This document shows positions 18,042-26,797 of a stretch of DNA of 64,000 bases, piece after piece (the first letter of the stretch is position 1; the number at the start of each line of letters is the position of its first letter). This DNA is from Rhodospirillales bacterium 24-66-33. Lineage in GTDB: Bacteria > Pseudomonadota > Alphaproteobacteria > Reyranellales > Reyranellaceae. The DNA lies in contig NCHQ01000005.1 of the NCBI GenBank assembly GCA_002281855.1, positions 1-64,000 on the forward strand. Reading direction: 5' to 3'. The notes beneath the pieces were generated by a model. That model had not been told where the DNA came from. It made no database searches and saw only the letters and a list, made by a program, of their open reading frames with translations. Position numbers and translations under genes: made by a program.

Positions 18042-18929
18042 TCAATCATGGCCGGGGTGTGTATGATGGGGGGAGGATACTTTAGGCGGGCAGTGAATTT
18101 CCAAGAACCCAAGAACTGCTTCTGAGAAGTGATCGTTCTGATCGCCGACCACCATATGTCCCGCATTTACAACATTCGAATAGCTCGCATTTGGAACAAG
18201 CGTCAGAAATGCTTTGGTAACCTCTTCGCTTACGAGGTCGCTCATACCCCCTCGGATCAGGTGGACCGGGCAGCCAATGCGCCGAGCTGCGTTTTCCAGT
18301 CGGTCAAATCGCCGCTCTTGCTCTGGAGGCTGCACATTCGTGATGAAACGTGGATCCCAATGCCATCGGTAGCGACCGTCGGGTCCGAGCCGTAGGTTCT
18401 TGGCGAGACCGTTCAGGTTTCGGCGTCGCTGGCGATTGGGCAGATAGGCGGCAATGACGTCGGCCGCTTCATCGATTGATTCGAAACCGTTCTGAGCGTG
18501 AGCGGTCATGAAGCCCACGACACGATTTATCCCCGCCATCTCCATTCTTGGCGTGACATCAACCAACGTCAGACTGGAAAAGGTCCCCGGCGTTTTCTCG
18601 CCTTCAGCAACAAGAGCGGCGAGCCCACCGAGGGAGGCGCCGACTACCGCCGGCGGCCGACCGAGATGTCGAGCAACTGCGATTAAATCGGCGGCAAATG
18701 CGTCTAATTCGTAGCGTCCATGTTCTGACCAATCGCTGTCACCATGTCCACGTAGGTCAAGCGCGACTGCGCGATAGCCTCGCGCGGACAACGATTTCAT
18801 AGTGTTGCCCCAAGCATGTCGCGTCTGGCCACCACCGTGCGCAAGCAGGATCGTCGGCTGGTCAATATTTCCAGCAACACTGGCGGCAAGCCGATTTCCA
18901 TCAGCGCCCACCAAACTCAATTCATTCAT
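18042..18929 (-). CDS. Alpha/beta hydrolase
   Basis: The 295 residues show an alpha/beta-hydrolase fold: oxyanion region AHGGGQTRHAW near residue 30, LDLRGHGDS, nucleophile elbow GASLGG, the cap, and VVNAGHMVVGD with the catalytic His. A closely similar protein, with the same LVDVTPR and RWHWDP segments, is encoded at the right end of the window (63268 onward). The nearby ATG giving MNELSLVGADGN is used. Substrate is unknown; ester, lactone or C-C hydrolysis are all possible. It converges on the alcohol dehydrogenase and lies downstream of the carboxymuconolactone-decarboxylase-like gene. Confidence 0.88.
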   Translation of the reverse strand: MNELSLVGADGNRLAASVAGNIDQPTILLAHGGGQTRHAWGNTMKSLSARGYRAVALDLRGHGDSDWSEHGRYELDAFAADLIAVARHLGRPPAVVGASLGGLAALVAEGEKTPGTFSSLTLVDVTPRMEMAGINRVVGFMTAHAQNGFESIDEAADVIAAYLPNRQRRRNLNGLAKNLRLGPDGRYRWHWDPRFITNVQPPEQERRFDRLENAARRIGCPVHLIRGGMSDLVSEEVTKAFLTLVPNASYSNVVNAGHMVVGDQNDHFSEAVLGFLEIHCPPKVSSPHHTHPGHD

Positions 18930-19028
18930 TGACGTCTCCTGCACACACAAAACCAGTTCAACGCCAGAGCGACATGCTGAGGCAGAGGCATACGTTCGCA
19001 GTGGCTAGGCCATAAGCGCATGCTTGCC

Positions 19029-19604
19029 TCAAGCATCGCCCCCTTGGGGGATCCTGCCGTCGGGCGGCCAGTCCTTGACGCCGTCCTCCAAAGGGATTTC
19101 GACGCTTCGAAGAAGCTGCGAGAACATGTTCCAGTTTCCAATCGCGATGACCATCTCTAGCAACTGCTCCGGGCTGCCGACATGACGCACGCACTCAGCC
19201 CACACGGAATCCGAGATCTTGCCGCGCTCCAGCGTATCGTCGACCGCGGCCAGCACCGCCCGGTCCGCTGCACCGAGACGCGTCGACAAACGCCAGTCGC
19301 GGACAGCGATGACGTCCTCAGGCGGCAGCCCGACGCGTTCCGCGAAATGCCAGTGCTGCGTCCATTCGTACTTGGCGCCTGTCGTCCATCCGATACGCAT
19401 GATCAGGAGCTCGCGTAGACGGACATCGAGCTTGTTTCCAGTGAAGAGCAGCGTGGTCAGCAAGTGATTGACTGCAGACGCGAGCTGCGGATGACGCAAC
19501 AGCGTCCGATAAACACTGAGGCCGGCCATCGACTCTCGAATGCCACACTCCTTGGCGGCAGCCTTGGCTTGCTCGACTGACAGCATCTCAATGCGCGTGA
19601 CCAT
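19029..19604 (-). CDS. Carboxymuconolactone decarboxylase (AhpD-like) family protein
   Basis: The 191-residue protein has the family core LRELLIMRIGWTTGAKYEWTQ followed by HWHFAERVGLP. Motif E/W/H (YEWTQHWHFA) marks the carboxymuconolactone-decarboxylase branch rather than the CxxC AhpD peroxidase branch. Family members are decarboxylases, peroxidase helpers or of unknown role. It stands between the P450/ferredoxin pair and the hydrolase on the same strand, so a common catabolic role is likely, but the reaction cannot be read from sequence. Confidence 0.85.
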   Translation of the reverse strand: MVTRIEMLSVEQAKAAAKECGIRESMAGLSVYRTLLRHPQLASAVNHLLTTLLFTGNKLDVRLRELLIMRIGWTTGAKYEWTQHWHFAERVGLPPEDVIAVRDWRLSTRLGAADRAVLAAVDDTLERGKISDSVWAECVRHVGSPEQLLEMVIAIGNWNMFSQLLRSVEIPLEDGVKDWPPDGRIPQGGDA

Positions 19605-19932
19605 TTGGCCTTCCTTTCAGTTTCAAATTGCCGCGTCGACAGACAAAACGCCTCAGGAAATCTTGCCGCTTGTTCCCATCAGAATCATGGAAGTATGGCA
19701 TCCAATCCTGCGTCGCCACCCAACTGCGATGGCCCCACTCCCGCTGCGCGCCCATTGCCATCTGTGATGGCGCACGCCACCGGTGCCTCGAGCCGTTATC
19801 GTAAGGGGTGCGCATGCGGAGAGGCGAACGCAACCCCGCACCAGAAACCTTCGGGCAGATCCAATCCGGTGAGGAGCGTGCGGTGTCGCACAAAGCGCAG
19901 ACGTCAGGGGACGTGCGAGACCAACAACACTG
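19605..19932. other. Intergenic region, nothing recognised
   Basis: This is 328 bp between the P450 stop and the carboxymuconolactone-decarboxylase-like gene. No protein similarity, dyad operator or hairpin was recognised. It may hold a promoter for the two downstream minus-strand genes. Confidence 0.5.
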
Positions 19933-21162
19933 TCATCGGAAGACCACAGGAAGTTTCCGAGGACCGCGTACCGGGCCGTGCGACCAGGTTACGGAGGCGG
20001 GGTCGGCGAGCTCGAAGTCAGGAATACGCGCCAGCCATTCCTCCAGCGCTACCGTAATCTCCATGCGGGCGAGATTTGAACCGATGCACCGATGGATTCC
20101 CAGTCCAAAGGCGGCATGTCGGTTTTCGGCCCGATCGATCAGGACACGATCAGCCTGTGGAAAGACCTCTGGGTCACGATTGGCCGCCGGAAAGGACAAC
20201 AACACCATTTCGCGTTCCTTGAACGGGCAGCCGCCAACTGTTGTCTCCTTGGCGACTTGGCGAGCCATCGTCACCGGGGCATAGGCCCGCAGAAACTCTT
20301 CTACCGCAAGCGGCATGAGTGCAGGCTCGCTGACCAGCCGACGACGGTCATCACGGTGCTGGGCCAGATGCCATAGGCAGGAGCCGATGGCACTCCAGGT
20401 CGTATCGATGCCGGCAATCAGCAAAAGACGAAGCGTACCGATTATGTGCTCGTCAGAAAGGGGCTGATCCTCCATTTGTGCGCCAAGCAAGAAAGTGATC
20501 AGGTCCTCTCCAGGGATGGAACGACGGTTAGAGATCTGCACTCTGAAATAATCGTCCATCTCCGCGAGTGCTTGAGTGAAGGAGGCGTTTTCCGCGATTC
20601 CTTCGTGCAGCAGCAGGTGAATCCAGCGCCGGAACTTCTCGCCGTCTCCCTCCGGCAATCCGAGCATATGTGCAATGACGGCAACGGGAACATGCTGTGC
20701 ATAGTCGGTTGCCGCGTCGCAATGGCCATTCGATGCGAAGCGATCAATCAAGTTGCCACATATCGCTCGCGTCTTTGCCTCCAGGCGGCCAATTGCATCC
20801 GGGGTGAACGCGGGCAGCAGGAGCATTCGCGCCGGCCGATGATACGGTGGATCCGAGGTGATCGGTGGCGAAGCCAATGTCGACGCCCCAGGCGGGGATT
20901 TCGGCTTCCCGGAATCAGTTGGCACACGAGGTGGCATTTCACGAACGACCACACGGCGTGAAGAGAAGTGCTCCGTATCATATGCGATCGCCCGGATATC
21001 GGCGTAGCGGCTGGGAAAGTAGACGCCGTTGTATCGTTCAGTATGCGCGACAGGGCATTGCCGACGCAACTCATCCCAGATCTGATAGGGTTCGGTGACC
21101 CAACGTGGGTCCAGGTGATCGAAGTCTTTGGCCCAATCTGAGACAGGCGGGCGATCGGTCAT
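19933..21162 (-). CDS. Cytochrome P450
   Basis: The 409-residue soluble bacterial P450 has the I-helix AGIDTTWSAIG, K-helix EEFLRAY (ExxR), and heme-binding FGLGIHRCIGSNLAR with the thiolate Cys. No membrane anchor is present. DPPYHRPARMLLLPAF is the usual region between helices B and C. It hydroxylates or otherwise oxidises a substrate with electrons from a small ferredoxin, which is encoded immediately upstream (16-bp gap). A hydroxylase for a cyclic hydrocarbon or terpenoid acid is a reasonable guess from the surrounding pathway. Confidence 0.95.
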   Translation of the reverse strand: MTDRPPVSDWAKDFDHLDPRWVTEPYQIWDELRRQCPVAHTERYNGVYFPSRYADIRAIAYDTEHFSSRRVVVREMPPRVPTDSGKPKSPPGASTLASPPITSDPPYHRPARMLLLPAFTPDAIGRLEAKTRAICGNLIDRFASNGHCDAATDYAQHVPVAVIAHMLGLPEGDGEKFRRWIHLLLHEGIAENASFTQALAEMDDYFRVQISNRRSIPGEDLITFLLGAQMEDQPLSDEHIIGTLRLLLIAGIDTTWSAIGSCLWHLAQHRDDRRRLVSEPALMPLAVEEFLRAYAPVTMARQVAKETTVGGCPFKEREMVLLSFPAANRDPEVFPQADRVLIDRAENRHAAFGLGIHRCIGSNLARMEITVALEEWLARIPDFELADPASVTWSHGPVRGPRKLPVVFR

Positions 21163-21177
21163 GGTGAACTCCTTTAG

Positions 21178-21393
21178 TTAAGCCTGCGCCACCTTGATCG
21201 CGAATTCGGGGCAGTTGGCTTCCGCAAGCCGCGCCTTATCCTCGAGGCCGGGAGGGACCGTGCCATCGCCGACTGCGCGCGCGTGGCCGAGTTCATCGAG
21301 CTCGAACAATCTCGGTGCTATCGCCTTGCATCGGTTGTGTCCCTGACATCGCTCCGGGTCGACGATGATTTGAAGGACTTTATGCTCGGGCAT
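21178..21393 (-). CDS. Small [3Fe-4S]-type ferredoxin, P450 partner
   Basis: This 71-residue protein starts at MPEHKVLQIIVDPERCQGHN. The cluster ligands appear as CQGHNRC...NCPEFAI: the second position of the usual CxxCxxC is His, typical of P450-linked 3Fe-4S ferredoxins. An in-frame extension to 21477 exists but looks non-coding. It is the first gene of the minus-strand P450 operon, 119 bp from operator site C. Confidence 0.9.
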   Translation of the reverse strand: MPEHKVLQIIVDPERCQGHNRCKAIAPRLFELDELGHARAVGDGTVPPGLEDKARLAEANCPEFAIKVAQA

Positions 21394-21960
21394 ACCTGAA
21401 GCCCTCCCTGCGCAGTTTCCGAACGCGTCCGCTGTGCAATTGATGGATAGTCCGTCGCCTGCGCCATAATCGACCAACTGGCCAATTCGTCGGTAATCAG
21501 CAAGCGCAATCCTCTAATGGACGTTAGAAGTTCAGGCAAGGGTAGTCAATCGGTGCAACGGACCGTCCCAAGTGACCCGACCATTGTGGGAAGCCCAACA
21601 TTGCTCTCTCAGGTTTGGACATGGCGTCGCGCTCGCAAGAATACCGCCACTCTGCCGTGCGCAGGAACTTGTCGTGCATTGGCGGAGATCCTTGCGGCGC
21701 AGTCCAGGCAAGAATGTCGCTGCCAGTGGCCTGTGGAGGTCGCGGACCCCTTTGGGAACGGGAGCAGGTGTTTCGGCCTCGCCGTTCGGGAGGGGCAGAC
21801 CGCTTGACTCATCGGTAGCAGCCGCCTAGGTTTCTAACGGATATTTGAAAGTCCCCGGGCACAATCGCCTCGCCAAACGCGTGGAGCGGTCGGGGAAGGG
21901 CGCGCGGATTGGCTGTCGGTTCTATCGCCCGACTTGGCGAATTTATCTTTCGGGAGGCTC
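21394..21960. other. Divergent intergenic region between the ferredoxin and badH-like operons
   Basis: This is 567 bp. It holds operator site C (21512-21529) about 119 bp upstream of the ferredoxin start. The part from about 21560 to 21900 contains open frames without recognisable similarity. TTTCGGGAGGCTC before 21961 is a good ribosome site for the SDR. Confidence 0.55.
21512..21529. promoter_or_regulatory. Candidate operator (site C) of the shared 18-bp dyad
   Basis: CTCTAATGGACGTTAGAA matches TTCKAAT-N4-ATTMGAA at all but two arm positions. It lies between the divergent ferredoxin/P450 and SDR/BadI-like operons. Confidence 0.6.
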
Positions 21961-22728
21961 ATGGCCGGGATGCGCGGATTAAGAGACAAGCCTGTCATTG
22001 TCACGGGCGGCGCCAGCGGCATTGGCCGCGCGATCGCCGGGCGTCTCGCGGCCGAAGGTGCCGTCGTCGGCATCTTCGACATCAACGGCCAAGCGGCCGA
22101 AGCTGCGGCCAGTGCACTTCGCGAAAGTGGTGGTCGAGCTTCCGGTTACGAGGTCGACATCGTCGACTACGAGGTGGTTGCGCGGTCTGTCGATGCGTTT
22201 GAGGCGGCCTCTGGCCCGATCGGCGGGCTGGTGAACAACGCCGGCTGGGACAAGGCAGTGCGCTTTGTGGACAGCGACCGGGACCTCTGGCGTAAGGTGA
22301 TCGACATCAATCTCTGGGGGCCGCTCAACGTCACACACGTCGTGCTGAAAAAGATGGTCAAGCATGGCAAAGGCCACGTTGTCAGTATTGCCTCCGACGC
22401 GGGTCGGGTCGGCTCCTCGGGCGAAGCTGTCTATTCGGCCTGCAAGGGCGGCATTGCAGCGTTCGGCAAGACATTGGCGCGGGAAGTGGCACGTCAGGGG
22501 ATCGTGTTCAACACGGTCTGCCCAGGACCGACCGACACGCCCCTGTTTGCGACTGTCAGCGAATCTGCGGCGGGGCTTGCCGAGGCCCTGAAGAAGGCGA
22601 TCCCGCTCCGTCGCCTGGGGCAGCCGGACGACTATCCCGGCATCGTCTGCTTCCTGCTGAGCGACGACGCCAGCTTCATCACCGGCCAGACCATCAGCGT
22701 CTCCGGTGGCCTCACGATGCATGGGTAA
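21961..22728 (+). CDS. badH: SDR, 2-hydroxycyclohexanecarboxyl-CoA dehydrogenase-like (BadH type)
   Basis: The 255-residue SDR has cofactor motif TGGASGIG, NNAGWDKAV, IASDAGRVGSSGEAVYSACK (catalytic Ser and YxxxK) and VCPGPTDTPLF. The RVGSSGEAVY and CPGPTDT stretches recall BadH-type enzymes that oxidise 2-hydroxycyclohexanecarboxyl-CoA to the 2-keto form. Support for this comes from the next gene, a BadI-like hydrolase four bases downstream that acts on that product. The ATG at 21961 follows a GGGAGG ribosome site. The exact ring substrate remains open. Confidence 0.72.
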   Translation: MAGMRGLRDKPVIVTGGASGIGRAIAGRLAAEGAVVGIFDINGQAAEAAASALRESGGRASGYEVDIVDYEVVARSVDAFEAASGPIGGLVNNAGWDKAVRFVDSDRDLWRKVIDINLWGPLNVTHVVLKKMVKHGKGHVVSIASDAGRVGSSGEAVYSACKGGIAAFGKTLAREVARQGIVFNTVCPGPTDTPLFATVSESAAGLAEALKKAIPLRRLGQPDDYPGIVCFLLSDDASFITGQTISVSGGLTMHG

Positions 22729-22732
22729 TTCG

Positions 22733-23524
22733 ATGGACTATCAGGACATTCTCTACGCTCAGGCCGACCACGTCGCCACGATCACGATCAATCGGCCAAA
22801 GGTCTACAATGCGTTTCGCCCGCGCACCGTGGTGGAACTCCTCGACGCCTTTCTGAAGGCGGGCTGGGATGACGACGTCGGCGCCATCGTCCTGACCGGA
22901 GCCGGCGACAAGGCCTTCTGCACCGGCGGCGACCAGTCCGATCACAGCGGCCAGTACGGCGACGGGTCGACGCGTGGCTCGGTCGGCATGCCGGTCGAGG
23001 AGCTGCACAGCGTCATCCGCGATGTGCCGAAGCCGGTGATCGCCAAGGTGCGCGGTTACGCGATCGGCGGCGGCAATGTTCTGGCCACGCTCTGCGATCT
23101 CACTATCGCTGGCGAAGGTGCCATCTTCGGTCAGGTCGGACCAAAGATGGGCTCGGTCGATCCCGGGTTCGGCACCGCTTATCTCGCGCGCGTGGTCGGC
23201 GAGAAGAAGGCGCGAGAGATTTGGTACATGTGCCGGCGCTACACGGCGCGCCAGGCGATGGACATGGGGCTGGTCAACGCCGTCGTGTCCGACGACAAGC
23301 TCGATGCCGAAGTCGAGGCGTGGTGTGCCGAACTGGTGCAGCGCAGCCCCACGGCGATAGCCATCGCCAAGAAGTCCTTCAACGCCGACAGCGAAAACAT
23401 TCGCGGCATCGGCGGTCTTGGGATGCAGGCCCTGCGCCTTTACTACGCGAGTGCCGAATCCCAGGAGGGGGTCAAGGCGCTCAACGAGAAGCGCCCGCCA
23501 CGCTTCAGGGACTTCCTCAAGTAA
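22733..23524 (+). CDS. badI: 2-ketocyclohexanecarboxyl-CoA hydrolase-like protein (BadI/MenB group)
   Basis: This crotonase-fold protein has 263 residues. The segments AFCTGGDQSDHSGQYGDGST, VPKPVIAKVRGYAIGGGNVL, IFGQVGPKMGSVDPGFGTAY and KKAREIWYMCRRYTARQAMD are those of BadI, the ring-opening hydrolase that turns 2-ketocyclohexanecarboxyl-CoA into pimeloyl-CoA. They are shared with MenB, but no menaquinone genes are near. It is directly downstream of the BadH-like SDR and just before an acyl-CoA dehydrogenase. The ATG at 22733 is used. Confidence 0.82.
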   Translation: MDYQDILYAQADHVATITINRPKVYNAFRPRTVVELLDAFLKAGWDDDVGAIVLTGAGDKAFCTGGDQSDHSGQYGDGSTRGSVGMPVEELHSVIRDVPKPVIAKVRGYAIGGGNVLATLCDLTIAGEGAIFGQVGPKMGSVDPGFGTAYLARVVGEKKAREIWYMCRRYTARQAMDMGLVNAVVSDDKLDAEVEAWCAELVQRSPTAIAIAKKSFNADSENIRGIGGLGMQALRLYYASAESQEGVKALNEKRPPRFRDFLK

Positions 23525-23534
23525 GGGCCGACGG

Positions 23535-24689
23535 TTGGACTTTTCCTTTACCCTCGAACAGCAGCAGATTGGCGAGACCGCTCGGCGTTTTGGCGTCGAA
23601 AAGCTCGCGCCGGGGTATGCCGCGCGCGAGCAGCAGGGCCACATTGCGCCATCGCTGATACGGGAGATGGGTGCCGTCGGACTGATTGGTGTCGATCTGC
23701 CGGAGGCGTTCGGCGGGCTCGGCGCGGACGGCGTCACGGCCGGGCTGGTGATCGAAGGCATTGCTGCAGCCGACCTTGGCGTCGCCTATGTGCAGCTTCT
23801 CGGGTCTTTGATGGGGTCGATCCTGGCGCGCCATGGACCGCCTGAGATCGCGAGCGACGTCGTGCCGAGGATTTGCCGGGGTGAGACTTTGGTGGCGCTG
23901 GGCCTGACCGAGCCGCGCGGCGGTTCCGATGCTGCAAACCTCCAGCTCAAGGCGCGCCGCGACAACGAAGGCTATGTGCTCGACGGCGAAAAGACCTCGA
24001 TTTCGATGATCGAACAGGCGGAGTCGATTGTGGTCTTCGCCCGAACCGGCGCGGCCGACTCCGGGGCTCGCGGCGTGACGGCCTTCCACGTGCCGCTCGA
24101 CCTTCCCGGCATCAGTCGTTCCAGCTTCAACGACGTGGGGTCGAAGGTTGTCGGTCGCGGCTCGGTCTTCTTCCAGGACGTCAAGGTGCCAGATAAATGG
24201 CGCATCGGCGGTGAAGGCGAAGGCTTCCGTACGGTCATGCAAGGCTTCGACTACAGCCGCGCGCTGATTGGCCTGCAAGTGCTGGCGCCGGCCCGCGCGT
24301 CGCTCGAGGAAACCTGGCGGTACGTCACCGAACGCCAAGCCTTCGGCCATCCGCTGGCACGCTATCAAGGCGTGACGGAGCCCCTGGCCGAGGCGGAGAC
24401 GCTGCTCACCGCCGCCAGGCTCCTTTGCTATCGGACGCTGTGGCTGCGCGATCAGGGCATGCCCCACACGTCGGAGGCGGCGATGTGCAAATGGTGGGCC
24501 CCGAAGACAGCCTTTCAGACCATTCACCGGTGCCTGCTGACGCACGGTCATTCCGGCTACACGATGGATCTGCCACACCAACAGCGCCTGCGCGACGTGA
24601 TGGGCCTGCAAATCGGCGACGGCACCGAGCAGATCCAGAAGATGATCATCGCGCGCGAGAAGATCGGGCGCGTCGCGGTGCCTTACTAG
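23535..24689 (+). CDS. Acyl-CoA dehydrogenase, possible cyclohexanecarboxyl-CoA dehydrogenase
   Basis: The 384-residue protein reads from a TTG (DFSFTLEQQQIGETARRFG). GLTEPRGGSDAANLQLKARR is the FAD/substrate segment, and RQAFGHPLARYQGVTEPLAE is the usual helix. At the C-terminal catalytic position most relatives have xEGTxxIQ; here it is IGDGTEQIQKMIIARE, with Asp in place of Glu. It follows the BadI-like gene by 10 bp and precedes a hydratase. A role in oxidising an alicyclic acyl-CoA (AliB-like) would complete the local module. Substrate is inferred from context. Confidence 0.85.
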   Translation: MDFSFTLEQQQIGETARRFGVEKLAPGYAAREQQGHIAPSLIREMGAVGLIGVDLPEAFGGLGADGVTAGLVIEGIAAADLGVAYVQLLGSLMGSILARHGPPEIASDVVPRICRGETLVALGLTEPRGGSDAANLQLKARRDNEGYVLDGEKTSISMIEQAESIVVFARTGAADSGARGVTAFHVPLDLPGISRSSFNDVGSKVVGRGSVFFQDVKVPDKWRIGGEGEGFRTVMQGFDYSRALIGLQVLAPARASLEETWRYVTERQAFGHPLARYQGVTEPLAEAETLLTAARLLCYRTLWLRDQGMPHTSEAAMCKWWAPKTAFQTIHRCLLTHGHSGYTMDLPHQQRLRDVMGLQIGDGTEQIQKMIIAREKIGRVAVPY

Positions 24690-24702
24690 CTGGAGGATGC
24701 CG

Positions 24703-25485
24703 ATGACCGCCGCACCTCCTGTCCTCGTAGACCTGCAAGCCCAGGTCGGCGTGATGACGCTGAACCGGCCCGAGAAATTCAATTGCATTTCGCGAGGTCT
24801 GGCGGATGGCCTGTGTGCCGGCGTTCGGTCTTTGGAAGCGAATCCTGCATGTCGAGTTGTACTGCTGAAAGCCAATGGCAAGCATTTCTGCACTGGCGCC
24901 GATCTCGATGAGGTTCTCGAGGCGCGCGCTTCGCGGGCTTCACTCCAGAGCTTCCTGGCTGCGGGACACGAAGCCCTCACTGCCCTTGAACGTTCGCGCC
25001 TGCCGGTCATCGCTGCGGTACACGGCTTGTGCTTGGCCGGCGGGCTTGAGCTCTCGATGGCATGTGATGTCGTGTTCGCCGCCAGTTCGGCGCGTTTTGG
25101 TGACCAGCATTCGCGGTATGGACTCATTCCCGGATGGGGTGGCACGCAGCGCCTGCCCCGCCTGGTCGGCCTGCGTCGAGCGCTTCACCTGATGTACAGC
25201 GCGGAGTGGCTGGATGCGGCAGCGGCGCGCGAATGGGGCCTTGTGAATCTTGTGGTTGACGATGACGCGCTCATTGACCGGGCCATGGTCTATGCGCAGA
25301 CATTGGCAACACGCAATCCCGAGTCCATGGCGGCAATGAAGTCGCTCGCCCGCGCTGGCCTCGACGAATCACTAGCGGAGGGACTGGCGCGCGAGTCCGC
25401 GTGCGTCGTCGACGCACTCCGCTCGGAGAACGTCTCGGAAGGGTTGGCGGCGTTTGGCGCGCGTCGGGAGCCGAAATTCAAATAG
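24703..25485 (+). CDS. Enoyl-CoA hydratase/isomerase family protein
   Basis: The 260-residue crotonase has HFCTGADLDEVLEA, VIAAVHGLCLAGGLELSMAC (oxyanion hole) and FGDQHSRYGLIPGWGGTQRL (catalytic loop). GGAGG lies just before; the ATG at 24703 gives better spacing than that at 24697. In a BadH/BadI block the missing step is hydration of cyclohex-1-enecarboxyl-CoA (BadK role), and this gene would supply it. A general beta-oxidation hydratase is the alternative. Confidence 0.88.
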   Translation: MTAAPPVLVDLQAQVGVMTLNRPEKFNCISRGLADGLCAGVRSLEANPACRVVLLKANGKHFCTGADLDEVLEARASRASLQSFLAAGHEALTALERSRLPVIAAVHGLCLAGGLELSMACDVVFAASSARFGDQHSRYGLIPGWGGTQRLPRLVGLRRALHLMYSAEWLDAAAAREWGLVNLVVDDDALIDRAMVYAQTLATRNPESMAAMKSLARAGLDESLAEGLARESACVVDALRSENVSEGLAAFGARREPKFK

Positions 25486-25525
25486 CGGCGACACGCCGCC
25501 TGTCTGTGGTTTGGGAGAAACGGTC

Positions 25526-26692
25526 ATGGAACACGCAACACAGGTTGAGCTGGGCCGCACTCTATTCACGTACATCGACAAGGGCGAGCAGGCGCGTAGC
25601 GCGACGCCTTTTGCCAATCCGGTACGAGACTATATCTGTCGCGATCAGGCGGCGCGTGAAGGCGATGTTCTGTTCCGCGACCATCCTCTCCTCCTCGGCA
25701 TGACCGCCGACCTGCCGAAGCCCGGTGACTTTTTCACCAACGATTTCACGGGTCGCCCGATTCTCGTGGTCCGCGGCAAGGACGGCAAGGTCAACGCGTT
25801 CCTCAACGTGTGCCGCCATCGTGGCGCCAAGCTGGCGACCGCGGATCTTGCCCAAGGCTGTGCGCAAGCCGGCGGGTCCTTCACGTGTCCCTATCATGGA
25901 TGGGCCTACGGCCTCGACGGACGTTTGCTCGGCGTTCGGGAAGCCGAAGCGTTCGGCGAAGTCGAGCGCTCCACGCGCGGCTTGCGACGCCTGGCGGCGG
26001 TCGAACGCGACGGCTTTATCTGGGTGCGACCGGGTGGCGAGGAGCCCTTCGACCCCGACGCGCTGCTGGGTGACCTCGCGCCGGAGATCGCGGCCTATGG
26101 CTTTGAGCGCTACAGCCACTACGAGACGCGCACGCTGCGGCGAGCGATGAACTGGAAGCTCGTCATCGGTACGTTCCTGGAGGGCTACCATATCAAGGTT
26201 TTGCATCGGGATACGATCGCGCCGCTGCTTCTGGGCGCACAAACATCCTTCGATCCCTATGGCCGGCACGTCCGAATGGCGGTGCCGCGACCTGGCTTCG
26301 AGACGCTGCGCAAAACGCCGGAACGCGAGTGGGACGTGTTGAAGCATGTTGCCATCGTCTACGAGTTGTTCCCCAACGCCGTGCTGGTCTGGCAGGGGGA
26401 CCATATGGAAACGTGGCGCGTCTTCCCCGGCAAGACTCCGGACGAGAGCGTGATGCATGCGTCTCTTTACATCCCCGAGCCGGCGCTCACCGACAAGGCG
26501 AAGCGCCATTGGGATCGCAACATGAAGCTCCTGCTCGATACGGTGGAGAAGGAGGATTTCCCGCTGGGTGAGGACATGCAGCGTGGCTTCCATTCTGGCG
26601 CGCAGGACCATCTGTTGTTCGGCCGCAATGAGCCCGCGTTGGCACATTTCCATCGCTCGGTTCATGAGGTGCTTGGGCTGCAGGAAGCATGA
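25526..26692 (+). CDS. Rieske non-heme iron oxygenase, alpha subunit
   Basis: This protein has 388 residues. The Rieske [2Fe-2S] motif is VCRHRGAKL...FTCPYHGWAYGLDGRL (CxH and CxxH, about residues 85-120). The mononuclear iron site is in the C-terminal domain, seen as GTFLEGYHIKVLHRDT with the two His. No reductase or beta subunit gene is nearby, so electrons must come from elsewhere, possibly shared with the P450 chain. It hydroxylates or demethylates an aromatic or alicyclic acid; the substrate is unknown. A GGGAGA-like ribosome site precedes the ATG. Confidence 0.92.
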   Translation: MEHATQVELGRTLFTYIDKGEQARSATPFANPVRDYICRDQAAREGDVLFRDHPLLLGMTADLPKPGDFFTNDFTGRPILVVRGKDGKVNAFLNVCRHRGAKLATADLAQGCAQAGGSFTCPYHGWAYGLDGRLLGVREAEAFGEVERSTRGLRRLAAVERDGFIWVRPGGEEPFDPDALLGDLAPEIAAYGFERYSHYETRTLRRAMNWKLVIGTFLEGYHIKVLHRDTIAPLLLGAQTSFDPYGRHVRMAVPRPGFETLRKTPEREWDVLKHVAIVYELFPNAVLVWQGDHMETWRVFPGKTPDESVMHASLYIPEPALTDKAKRHWDRNMKLLLDTVEKEDFPLGEDMQRGFHSGAQDHLLFGRNEPALAHFHRSVHEVLGLQEA

Positions 26693-26797
26693 GGCCCGCT
26701 TGGGCCATATGCGCAGCTAACTCCATGGAAAGGCGTCCGCTTCAATTGCTTGAAACCGATCGTCGATTGATCAGCTGAATTACGTGAGGAGATGACT

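Noticed and set aside
18170..18190. ATTCGAATA in the alpha/beta hydrolase gene as a further operator
   Set aside because: The second arm is absent and it lies inside coding DNA near the 3' end.
22733..23524. Menaquinone biosynthesis MenB
   Set aside because: Sequence segments are shared with MenB, but the adjacent BadH-like SDR, acyl-CoA dehydrogenase and hydratase, and the lack of other men genes, favour the ring-opening BadI role.
23517..25145. 542-codon minus-strand frame over the acyl-CoA dehydrogenase and hydratase
   Set aside because: The plus strand carries two clear enzymes with catalytic motifs; the opposite frame has no family features.
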